Shown in pieces: positions 1 to 12,100 of a stretch of 64,000 nt of DNA (within the stretch, counting starts at the first letter, position 1; each line of letters opens with the position of its first letter). Made by a program: the position numbers and the translations under genes. The stretch is taken from contig NC_086352.1 of NCBI RefSeq assembly GCF_036324505.1, positions 28,228,312 to 28,292,311 on the forward strand, given 5' to 3'. Source of the stretch: Eleginops maclovinus (lineage: Eukaryota; Chordata; Actinopteri; Perciformes; Eleginopidae). The notes below the pieces were generated by a model that searched no databases, was not told where the DNA came from, and was given only the letters and a program-made list of their open reading frames with translations.

Positions 1-2248
1 TTCATGTTTAGGATAGCTCTCTGTTTGTGATACCCCTGTCTCATAATGCTCTTGAGTTCACGGATCAAACTGTTATTTTGATTATTGGGTTATCAACAGA
101 TTATTTTCACATGGCTCCATAAATCCCATCATCATCCAGCCAGGAGGTATCACCAGAGGCTCCATCATACAATATTATTTAGATTTTAAACATCTTGAAA
201 TATATTGCATTTCTTTTTTGGAGAATATTGTATTGATACACAAACTCCAAGAATGTATCTACTATTAAGCAGATCATTAATATTGCAACTAAAAATGAAA
301 TCTTTGGTAGCATTCTTTATTAATATTTGTATTAGTTAAGCCAGATAAAGTTTGCTCATTTTTCTTATGTCTTTCTACAAGGTCTACTTATTATTATCTA
401 ACTTCCTGCCAATATTACACATCATCTAGTGGTCTGAAAATGGAATTGCTGCCAAAAGGTTTCATTTGTACTTCCAATAGCTACAGTGTAAACCTACCTG
501 ATTAAAAACTGGCGTTCATGTACTAATTCTATACTGTATCGAGTTTATGCCCTACTTTTATTTAATATTCAAATTGAAGACGCCGACCCTGTGATATTGT
601 ACCTGACAAATTACCTCCTTTAAGAGCCCTTCTATGCTTTTTGGGGTTGTCCTTTTCCTGTAGTGTGTCATATGCAGTAGGTTTTTGTGCACAATGCCGC
701 CATTGGACTCCTTTGTTTACCTTTGTGACATAGTGACATCACTTTGTAACACTAATGCTTTTATCTGCTAGCGCTCCAACACATTGTACGTGATGTGGGC
801 TAATGGGGCGTGACATCTTTAAGTTGACCAATCAGAGCAGAGCCGGCCAGCTAACCAATCAGAGCGCGCTTGCTCTGGTTTCAGACAGAGGCAGTTTGAG
901 AAAAATAAAGACCTTTTTAACATTAAAGCATGAAAACATGTCACAGTAGAGGCAACAAATACAAATATGAACTTTCTTTAATATCAACGTAGTTTCCAAT
1001 ACATTATTTGACTAATAGATTAACAATAGGGTTGTTGTTTCAGTTCTCCTCTTGTGCAGAGCCATTATAGTTAAAGTGTATGTTAGGGAGATGATTATAT
1101 TTCCCGACAGGAGAACTGAGCTGCCTGTGGAGGATGTTGTTGTATAAACAGCTCTATCTTTCTACATAGCCTGCTGTATATAGTCCAGCAGCACATGCTA
1201 CACATAGCTGTGCGGGCTGTATATCCTCAGCTCCAAAAGAGGCTTTGACACCACACTGGTTCATGTTGGGGAACGAACAGTGCCGCCTGCTCGCCTTACT
1301 CGCATGACTGCAGAGAGCCGTGCACCCGGGGCCTCGTTTACACCTCTAAAGGTTTCAGCGGGTTTCGAGTGGTGTTAAACCCCGGCTGATTAAAGAAGCA
1401 TCTAACTAGGAATTACAGCTATGAGTCACACTGTCGGGGCGAAAACACTCAGAGCAGAAGATACACATTTTTTGTTGGGTTTTCTTTTCTGCAAATTGGA
1501 AAAGGAGCCAGTCGTTCTCCATCCCAGTTGTCCCGTTTCTGTTCCAGTTGGGCCTGGGCGAGCTTAGCAGAGAAAACACCTTTGAGGGGGAGATGTAACG
1601 ATGCCAGACTATTTGTATCGCCTCATTGTCCCATCTGCTCCATTAGCCGGGGAGCTGCCTCTTAAAATGAATGTGCCTCAGACAGAATGAGACCGAGGAG
1701 GAATGGCTGGGCAACGGTTCAAAAGTTCATGCAAAAGAATAAGCGATGAGGAGTCTTGCGTATATCGAGAGAAACTGAAAAATATTTCTCTAATAAGTAA
1801 CAGAGTCCAGAGGAAGTGTTCTTGCTAAACACAAGAGTCAGACACGAACAGACAAGTTAAAAGGAATGTTTCTGGCTCCGTTCTACAGTAAAAAGGAAGG
1901 AAAAAGAGGCTCTTTGTGGTACCATAAAAACAATGGCCCTCTCTTTATTTCTCATCAGTCTCTAAACCCCTCACCCGGCACCCCTCCCTCTCCTTGTCTC
2001 TGTGACTGATAACATGATGCCAGATGTCCAGCTGTTGTGTTTATGAAGCCACACAGTAATTGCAGTGTGTATTCCAAAGGGCCCAGGCGACACATCATTG
2101 TGCCAGACATGCCGGGATAATTCAAACAGATGTTTAATTTAGAAATATCCTTTAATGTTCATGTGTTTTTGTTTCTAAGTCCTTTTCTTTATTTCTCCAT
2201 CGATCTTCTTGCCCCCTCCCCTTTTTGTTGTTTGTTTGTCTCGTGGAG
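1..2248. other. crtc3 intron (5' end outside window)
   Basis: I see no coding exon here; the family's RTNSDSALH segment, expected upstream of the first exon listed, was looked for and not found. Contains MITE copy A. Positions about 1300-1420 are richer in CpG than their surroundings without a recognisable gene. Confidence 0.6.
619..972. mobile_element. Dispersed MITE-like repeat, copy A
   Basis: Shares long similarity with 11066-11518 and, inverted, with 16985-17325. The shared core runs CATTGGACT(C/T)CTTTGTTTAC ... CTAACCAATCAGAGC ... GGTTTCAGACAGAGG ... AATAAAGACCTTTTTAA ... CACAGTAGAGGCA. Located in a crtc3 intron; it codes for nothing. Confidence 0.75.
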
Positions 2249-2299
2249 GCTGGAATGCAGCCAGTGTAAATGAGGCGGAGGTGGACAGCTCGGGAAACA
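2249..2299 (+). CDS. crtc3: crtc3 exon (first in window)
   Basis: Encodes [16 protein letters not shown], with two bases completing the previous codon and one base carried on. The donor is GTGAGT. The acceptor follows a T-rich tract that ends in CGTGGAG. The peptide aligns loosely with the acidic stretch before the EENL motif of CRTC3. The 5' border is the least certain of all exons here; an AG at 2259-2260 is an in-frame alternative 12 nt downstream. Confidence 0.62.
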
Positions 2300-5200
2300 G
2301 TGAGTTGAGCATTCCTTCAGTAATGGAGAGATGACTTACACACCTTGATCTGTAGAATAGACGTTTAATTTAAGTGTATTTTCTTCTTCCCCTTCTCTGC
2401 AGTCTTCTCCTTCCCCACGCTGAGTAACGAGGAGAATCTAATAGGGGTCAGTAAGCCCCTTCCCAAGCAGCTGTGGGAGGCTAAGAAGGTGAGACTCACT
2501 CCACTCGCTACTTCCTCCATCCGATGGTGCTTTCTGTGGTTTTCAGATTAGGGCTGGCTATGAACAATAATCTGGTTATATTAAACGTATTATTATACAG
2601 TGGTTACAATTAAATGTCTTGCGTTATGTAAAGGGGATATATTTCCTTTTCTTTAAATCCGATTTCAGGAAACATGCACACACAGGCTGACACACATATT
2701 GATAGTGTTGTTGTATCACAACATGTGTGAAATGTATTGATATTTCCTTCATTCCATTTCTAAGAACGGACACACTGATAGGTGATTGTAACACAGTGAA
2801 TTCCTGCTGTGACTTGTCATACACATGTCAGGCTACAAGTTGGACCAGTCTTTCTGCATGAGCATAAATAGACAATCAGTCGGTACAGGACGGAGACTAA
2901 AAGCATCAGGAATGTCAGCAGCCCCATGTCAAAGCCTCATGGGGAAATCGTCAAACTAGACAAGAAAAGGCCCAAAACCATCTTCTTGTGTTACATTCTA
3001 CATGAGATAAGACAACACATTGGCATTGGTCAATGCTTATTTTAATTTCTAAGTATTAATGTCTTCTTGATTTGGATATTACAGTTTGCTAACCCAATCC
3101 TGAAGGAAGGACATTTTTTTGTTAATTTGCAATGTTCCACTTTTGTAACTAATTATACTTAAATAGCCTGATCTATTACAGAGAATCGGTGCCCATACCG
3201 ACCATATTTAGCACATCAGGTAGCAGCCAAGACATGACTTAAACACATTCAATATTGTTTCTTTGTCAATGTCTTAATAACTGTTCTGTGTTCTGACCCC
3301 CTCACATACTATACTGTATTTTATTTTTACCCGGCTTAGATGAATACTTGATTCTGAATTTGACATTTCAGAGGTTGTTAATACTTGATAGCACACCGTT
3401 GCAAACAAGATAATGACTGTTGCTAAGGAGGATCAAGGGAGAGAAGGAAGGAGGTTAAAAGACAGAGCTTTGGACGTGAGATCAATCAACAGAAAAAGAC
3501 AGACAGGAAGTAAACACTTAAGGGAACACGCTATGAGCTCTGGCATCGATTAAAAACTTGTTAATGGAAAAGAAACTGTGGACTTGCACAGTTACAGGAA
3601 ACAGCAAATAGTGCTGCCGTTTATTTTAAACTAAGTTGTTGTTGCCACAGTTCAGCTGTTGGTACGCGGTGGAACAGAGTTGTTTTCCCATAACGGATGC
3701 AATTCTAACATTTTAAGGTTAATCATATTCTACTCCAAGTCCGTCTCAATGGTCGCTGCTCATTATCCGTTACATAATATTCCGCTAGAAGGCTGAGTAG
3801 CAATCTACAATAAAATATTAACCTATAAATAATATTCCAAAGATTAAAATGGCGTGTTCATGTTTGTTTTTTAATCTAATGTATATGCGTTTCAGGTCCA
3901 GTCTCTGGCATCAAGGCCAAAATCATGTGAAGTGCCTGGAATAAAGTAAGTCAATGGGAAGCAGCTTTTTAGCCTTTTCATAAACAAACTTTTATCTTTT
4001 AACTCGACTGTATCAAGATCGTCATCATCAGTGTGATGTTACACATGGGCGGTAGATTACTGTAGCCGCTTGCCAGAAACAATGGAATCAGAGAGATGAA
4101 ATGCTGCACATTCCCACTTCGTCAAACAGGATGTCTGTGTTCCTCTTTACACCTCGAAGCCTTTTGAAATTAGAGGAACAGACTCATTACAATCAGATTC
4201 CAATGGCTTTGTTTTTCCCGGTGCAAACGTCCTGCTGTGTCATGGCGTGAGTTACAGGCAGATGGACGTCTCTTGCTAGCTCTCCAGCAGCAGCAGTAGT
4301 AGCAGTAGTTGTTGCCAGTAGATGGTCAGGCATTATTTACAGTTAATAATAAACAGAGAGCAACACAGTACAGCTACTGGGCCTCTTTGTTTCCTGCTGT
4401 CTGTTTCTCTGACAGAGAGAGACACTGTTTGTGTGTTTTTTGGACTAAAGTGTTTGTTCATTGTTTTGTGTTGTGCCAGTTTGTGTGGGTACAGACAACA
4501 ATGAGTCACTGTCGCTGCTCATATGCTGCTAATGCGGCATATGAGCAGAAATGGAAATTAGAGAAATATTGGAGTAAATGGGGAGTGGATGGGAAAAAGA
4601 AGAGGCTAAAACAAGTGGATGGGAGTCCAAGTCACGTCTTGTAAATCTGAAATGGCATCTGCAGCACATGTAATGACCCTGCATTCAATTGTGAGCAATT
4701 TATTTACTTGGATTTAGTGATTTACTGATGAGTCATAAAAGTTTTCTGTTTGCATACACAGCATATTCCCGTCCCCGGAGCAGAACCCGGGTTTATCCCA
4801 ATACCAGGGTTTGTTAAACACCGGCGGCTCCCTTCCCGACCTCAGCAACCTCCACTTCGCCTCCCCCCTCTCCACCCCTCTGGACCCGGAGGACAATGGA
4901 GGGTACCCCAACCTCAGCGGGGGTAGCAGCACCGGAAACCTGCCGGCAGCCATGATGCACCTCGGCATCGGCAACTCGCAGGGTGGGTGAAGCACTATTT
5001 TGTGTTTGTCACATTGCTCATATAACTTCCTTCTTCTCTGCTGTGGTGTTTTGTCTCCATCTCTCCAGCATCCATTACTTCCCCCTCTGTTCCTTGGCAA
5101 ACTGTCAATCAATAGGACACATGTTCACTGTTGTTTATTTCTGTCACTTACAAGAATGTGTCATCTTGCAAGATTTGGGCGGTTGCCTAGCAACACAACT

Positions 5201-8200
5201 ATAATGATAGTCTGTCTGTCATTCCTTGTCTTTCACTGCGCGGTACAACAGTTCTTTACTGACTTGGAGACAATATTTTTTGTGTTGTCAGTTGGCAAAA
5301 GTTGAAAATATTACCTGGTACTTTTGTGGGGGTCCTCTCACTCAAGGTTCGAAGTGGGCTAGACTTGTCGCGGTACTCTGTATTGCATTACTCACAAGCA
5401 GTGATTACAACTACCACCCCCACCTTTTGTTTTTCTATCTTTTTGTCTTTAATTTGTAGAACAGCTTAGAGAAAAAAGGGAGAGAGACAGCAAAGGGCCA
5501 CTAGAATTTGAACCTGCCTCTTTAATGGATCAGCATGGAATAGTACGTGGACTTCACCAGCTGATGGTGAACTACAGCTACTGATGACCCCTTTGCTTAG
5601 TGTTATACTATTAGAGAAATAAAACCCAATCCAATTCAAGAAGAACATATCTTTGTAAACTTGTAAGTCATTCACAGGATGCTATAATTATAAACTCTGC
5701 GCTGTAGACCATGAGCAGCAACCCACCATTTATTTATTTAACACATTCGTCAAACCACCTTCAAATTAAGCCAAACACTGAACCATACCAGATCAGATCC
5801 GATTTGTTTTATCAGCTACTGTCAGATTGCGATGCCGTTGTTAGCGCTATTCCACCAGGGGCAACGGTTGCTTTTTACTTTGCCAGAATAGTCATAATGA
5901 CAAATGCCACTTCAATTGGTTTGCATAACATGAATTTGGTTTAAGCTTGTCCCGGCAAGGAACTGAAATCCATCAGCATTGGTCTTTAGAGGTGGATTGA
6001 GTCTAGAGAAATACATCAGTTTTGTTTCAGTAGAAAAGAGCCACCTGCTCTGTTGTCGTGTTGTCGTGTTAAAGAAGATGTCAGGGCAGTTTCACACGGC
6101 ATCACTGTGAATACCAGCTGAAAATACCACCCACATTGAGGGGGTGGATCTTCAGCAGAAAACAAAATCAAGAAACGTCCCTGTTATCAAAAGCAATCAA
6201 GCTGGTAAAATGCAGTGGAAATTAGTCGTACAACATACGCAACTTCTGACCGTCAAGACTACAAACTCTGGGCCTCTCAGGAGTCATAATCCTCTGGGAT
6301 TCTTTTCTTTGTAGGTTTGATATTGTGAAAGTCTGCTTCAGCCTTACACTCAAAGTTGTGAATCACTGCTGCAGAGCTTTGAGCAGGTTCCAGGTTTCCT
6401 CCTCTGCCAGCCCACCAGACATTATAGACAGCTCATTGAATGATGCCTCTGTCTCCTCACTGTGAACTCTGCTGCCTGATCCGATCACACCCACCGCTGC
6501 TCCCTCTCAGTCTTTCCTCTCTGTGTTCTGTGAGTGGATGTGTGGTTGGACTCCCATGCCGGACACAGTTCAGCTTGGCCGAGCACCAAAGAACGAGAGG
6601 AACTCTGACCCTGTTTTGGCTTGCTACAATCAGCTCTTTTCTTTCCCCTCAGATTCCCTCTGTCTTCTCATTTTCCTCCCCACTACTCTCCACCTTTTCT
6701 CTCCCTCCCCAGACACACAATAAAGTGCAGTGTTTTGGGTGGGGCTGGAGAGCATTCTGGAAAATAGAGTTCATGCCACATCATAACTTCTACATGTTCT
6801 TCCCGGTTTCCGAGGGATCATATCTGCTCTGGGTTCACAGCTGCCTCATTAGATTCATCCTCATGTGCATTTATTCTCTGATGCTGTGTCTCAATATACG
6901 TTCATCTGTACTTGCATCTGTCGCTTTGAGTGCAAACGATATTACCAATGCGAAATATGGCTAAATGCAATAAGAGGTGCACCTAAAACGGTCCAAAGAC
7001 GAGTTTGGAATAGAGTGGTGCAGTGATGACGTATTTTTACAGGTCGACCGTACCCCAAAGTTAGCGTTACAAGGAGTCCCTCAACATAAATAATGAGATT
7101 TTTCCATTTCAGTATATTACAGAAAAATAACACATATTTATGACACATTTTGACTCGTATTAACCCCATTATTATGATATTTGAAGCGTAAATGCAATCG
7201 CCAGCAGCAAAAAGCTAACCTTAGGCTATGGAAGCATCACATCGCATGGCTGCGCTTCACCATCGCTAAGCTAAAGGTGGCTAATGTTTGTCTCATTTTG
7301 TCACATCCCCTTTTTTATGTTACAGCTTTTGAGATTCACAAGTGGGCATTTACTGACATAATTATTGTCGTAGAACACAAACGGACAAATATTTTAAGCT
7401 CGTCTTAACGGCAGACCCTATTTCATGCATCTAACCAAAAAGAAAAAGGCCAGGGAACATGAAGTGTTAAAATGGTAACACATTGTTGGACTCATTTCTG
7501 ACAACCTTAACAATCGCCATTAGGCGTGCATAATGGAATTAAAGCAACCGGCCGGGATTACGATTGCTCCTGTAAATCCAGGACTTAACAAATAAAAGTT
7601 ATACATTTTTAAGCAACACTACACTGGTGGACAGCATTAATTCTATCAGGTTAATCGAGGAGTTAAATGATTAGCTACGAGGAACGATAATGTTGCTAGA
7701 TAGCTAGCTAGCTAAGAGCAGCCACATAAGCAGTCAAAGTTCTGTGCAAGAAGTGTTCTGAGTGCAAGACATGAAGTGCATTAAGGGAGGTACCCGAATT
7801 TAGACACATCACCATACTTTTTTTTTATCTGTCTGATGGATGTGCCCTCGCCTTTCCTGTCCCTGTAGGTCTCTCCTCCTCTCTGAGCAATCCCTCGATC
7901 CAGGCGTCCCTCAACAACTGCCAGCTGCAGTCGTCGCTGAGCAATCCCTCCATCAATTCGTCCTTGCGCATGTCCAGCAACTCCCCCCGGCGACGGACAG
8001 CACCAATCAGCCCTCTGACACTGTCTCCAGGGACCGAGCAGCGCAGGGGTCTTGCCAAGCAGCTGTCTCCCACCATGTCCCCTTCGCTGTCCCCCATTAC
8101 ACAGGTACACACACCTTCACATCACCTTGATAACAAGAGGGAATGTCTATATTGTAAGGCACAGGCATTAAATATAGATTTGCGTAGCTATAAAACTGAG

Positions 8201-8624
8201 TAGCACGAGAAACATTAACAGGTTTTGAATGCTGCTTGTACAGACGGAGACAAATTCAGGGGGGATTTTGTGTTGAAACTATGTTGATTTATGGGGGCCT
8301 GACTGTCCTCTTGGCCTACGGTCATAAATACTAAAACTAGGTTTCAATGTAGCTAGCTCTTTTATATAAAATATAGTCCAAAAAAAAAATGTGATGGGTA
8401 CTGTGCTGTTGAGTAATGACACTACACTCAGAATAAGTAAACTTCAGCTTAAGGCTGCACTGACTCCTGCTGGAATGATCTGTCCTGTGTAGGGAGTTCC
8501 TCTGGATACCAGCAACATGCCAAGGGAGCCACCCCCACCCTATCCACTTTACCAGCAATCCCAGCATGCAGTGGACCAGGGCCGACAATGCCACCAGCAG
8601 CAGCAGCAGCAGCAGCAACAACAA

Positions 8625-8655
<31 letters not shown>

Positions 8656-8657
8656 AA

Positions 8658-8689
<32 letters not shown>

Positions 8690-9064
8690 TCAGCAGCAGC
8701 AACACCAACAACACCAACAACAACAACAACAACACCAACAACAACAGCATCAGCAACAACAGCATCAGCAGCAGCCTCTTTCCTCTCTTCAGAACATCCC
8801 ACTGGACTTCAACACGAGCCAAGTAAGTGCTTGGAAGAGCATGTTTGTCAGGGTGTGTGTGAGCTTGCTGTCTATGCGTGCGCACACCCAGATAAAGAGA
8901 AAATCATATCTTGCACACCACTATTTGAGTTTTTCTTTGCATTTTGTGTTTATGACTTACGTTTGACTCATCTTTTCTGGCAGCTCAACAACATGTCAGC
9001 ACTCTTCAACGACCCCTTCATGGAGCAGCAGTTCAATCGCCAGACCAAGAACAACCCCTATCAG

Positions 9065-9109
<45 letters not shown>

Positions 9110-12100
9110 CGCCTCTATTAGCACAGAGCACACAAGTACATCCTTAAATCAGCACCCTACGATCTGATTTTGATCTGAATAGTGAACCGTGTTTTGAGGC
9201 CTGTCAGCTGGCTAGTTTCAACGGGTACAGTGGAGGAAATAAGTATTTGATCCCCTGCCAATTTAGTTAGTTTACCCACTTACAAAGAACTGAACAGTCT
9301 GTATTTTTTTATGGTAAGTTAATTTTCACAGTGAAAGACAGAATATCAAAAAAGAAATAAAAAAATGCACATTAAAAAAAGATATAAATTAATTTGCATT
9401 TAATTGGGGGAAATAAGTATTGGATCCCCTTGCAAAACATGCCTTAGATCTTTGTGGAGAAAGCCATGTTGGACAGCACAGAGGTCAGATGCTTCTTGTA
9501 GTTGGTCAGCAGGTTTGCTCACATCTCAGGAGGGATCTTGGTCCTCTTCTCTCTGCAGATCCTCTCAAAATGTTGGAGGCTGATGCTTGGCAACTGGAAG
9601 CTTCAGCTCCCTCAACAGATTTTCTATGGGATGGAGGTCCGGAGACTGGCTAGGCCCCTCCATCACCTTAATGGGCTTCTGCTGTAGCCACTCCTAAGTT
9701 GCCTTGGCCGTATGTCTTGGGTCATTGTCGTGCTGAAAGACCTATCCATGTCCCATTTTCAGTGTCCTGGCTGAGGGAAGGAGGTTATCAGCCAATATTC
9801 TACGATACATGGCCCCCTCCATCCTCCCCTCGATGCGGTGAATCGCCCTGTGCCCTTAGCAGAGAAACCCCTCCCAAAGCATAATGTTTCCACCTCCATG
9901 CTTGACGCTGGGGATGGTGTTCTTGGGGTAATAGGCAGCACTTCTCTTCCTTCAAACACGACATTTTTCAAGGTTTCAAGGTTTTATTTGTCATATGCAC
10001 AGCAGATACAGCGTATATGTTGGCAATGAAAATCTTATGTCGCGTGCTCCTCCAACAACTCAACATACATTGTGCAAATAAGATAGACATGCCAAGTTGA
10101 TGCCTAAGATCTTGATTCTGGCCTCATCTGACCACATCACCTTCTCATAAGCCTTCTCTGAATTATTCAGAGGTTCACTGGCAGACTTCAGACAGCCTGT
10201 ACATGTACCTTCTTGAGCAGGGGACCCTTGCGGGCGCCGCAGGATTTTGATCCATTACGGCGCAGTGTGTTACCAATAGTTCTTTTGGGGACTGTGGTCC
10301 CAGCTGCTTCAGATCATTAACACGCTGATTCTTGGCTGATCCTCACCTTTCTCATGATCATTGATGCCCCAAGAGGCAAGATCTTAGATGGTGGAGCCCC
10401 AGACCGAGGGCGATTGATGGTCGTTTTGTGCTTCTTCCATTTTCTAATAATCAAACCAGTTGTCTCTCTCTCATCAAGCTGCTTACTGGTGGTCTTGTCT
10501 TCTATTCCAGCCTTGTGCAGATATACAGTCTTGTCCCTGATGTCCTTAGACATTAGTTCCACCATGATCACAAGACCTGTCTTTGGTCTTGCCGTCGGTT
10601 GGAGAGGTTGTAATCTGATTTATTGACAGTGGACAGGTGTCTTTTATCTGGGTAAGGAGTTGATATCAGGAGTACTTTCTTAAAGCGAGAGGACTTATTT
10701 AACCGGTCCGTGGGAGCCAGAATTCTTGTTGGTTGCAAGGGGATTAATACTTATTTCCCCCAATGAAATGCAAATCAATTTATACCTTTTTTTTTTATGT
10801 ACATTTCTGGATATTGTTTTTGATATTCTGTCTCTCACTGTTAAAATAAACCTACCATAAAAATTACAGACTGTTCAGTTCTTTGTAAGTGGTTAACTAA
10901 CTAAATTGGCAGGGGATCAAATACTTATTTCCTCCACTGTAGTTTTGATCAATTCATCTCTTGTTAAAACATGTGACATTTCTAATGTCAAAATATTTTA
11001 ACATTTATATCTATAGGGAAAACGCTGCTGTTGATTGAACCCTGACAAGGGGATCAAGAATCTTGACTAAAAGAGACCTTATTAGGCTTTTGGTCGGGTT
11101 TGTCCCTCCTGTAGTTTGTTATATTTGCATGTTAATGGTCTGCAAAGTCTAAAGTTCCCTCCAGAGGGAGTTTCTCTCCCACACACTCCCCCCTGCCGGA
11201 TGCCTCCATTGGACTTCTTTGTTTACTTAGTGACATCACTATGTAACATTAACGCTTCTTTTGGCTAGCGTTCAAACAAATTGTATGTGATAGGTTAACA
11301 GGCCTGACATATGTAAACAGTTGACAAATCACAATAGAGCCGGACAGCTAACCAATCAGAGCAGACTGGGCTCTGGTTTCAGACAGAGGGTGAAAAGAGG
11401 TGCTGCAGAACAGGCAGTATGAGAAAAATAAAGACCTTTTTAAACATTAAAGCATGGAGACATGTCACAGTAGAGGCACAAAATACAAACATTAACCTGA
11501 AAAAGGGCATAAAAGGGCGTTTTTAGCGCAAAAACTACTCTAAATACAGACATAAATAACATCATTTCTTTAAACATAGACGTTTTTCAGAATAAAAGAC
11601 TCCGTTACAACACCAGTGACGTTTTGCTTCAAGGTAAGTTTGTCAGCAGGATGTTTCTAAATGGGAATGGATTTCATGATATTTAGCCCACACAGTATCT
11701 AATAATTAAGTGTAATTAAGATCTGAATGTGTCACTCAGATTTAATGTTCATATGTTGTCTGCACTGCGGATTTGGAAACACAGTGCCTGCCATGTGAGC
11801 TCAGCTCTCTGATTCTCTGTGCTTTCTCTTGCCATTTTCTCTCTACGCCATCTGCCGTATAGTTCGACCAGTTCTCTCTGTTGGAGAACGCGATGAGCTC
11901 CACGGCGGGGGGCTCTTGCTTTGACCCCTCCTCCTCCCTGCTCTACTACTCCCAGGCAGCCCTCTCAGGGCTGGGGGGCAGCCACGGCAACCTGCAGGAC
12001 CCCATGCACATGAGGGCCAACATGCTGTACTCCAACTGCAGCGGAGGCCTGCCCAACATCATCCTCACTGGTAAGACCTAAGGGGGGAGGGTCGTTGTTT

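Larger units (their letters stand above)
9228..10939 (-). mobile_element. Degenerate Tc1/mariner element
   Basis: Terminal inverted repeats of roughly 210 bp begin CAGTGGAGGAAATAAGTATT and end in the mirror sequence. Both ends are flanked by TA (9226-9227, 10940-10941). Inner copies of the same motif near 9400 and 10745 give the inverted/direct repeat layout of fish Tc1 elements. It lies in a crtc3 intron, inserted on the opposite strand, and carries a broken transposase. Confidence 0.92.

Noticed and set aside
1240..1700. CpG-richer block that could be an internal promoter or missed crtc3 exon
   Set aside because: No open frame matches CRTC sequence and no convincing splice pair or promoter motif set is present.
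4309..4644. 111-codon open frame in a crtc3 intron
   Set aside because: No domain or codon signal; Cys/Trp-rich composition is typical of random intron frames.
8337..8885. Minus-strand open frame with polyleucine, and polyAla/polyThr/polyAsn frames on the + strand
   Set aside because: All are shadows of the CAG/CAA repeat in the crtc3 exon; flanking sequence shows no domain, and only the Gln frame fits splice phase and CRTC homology.
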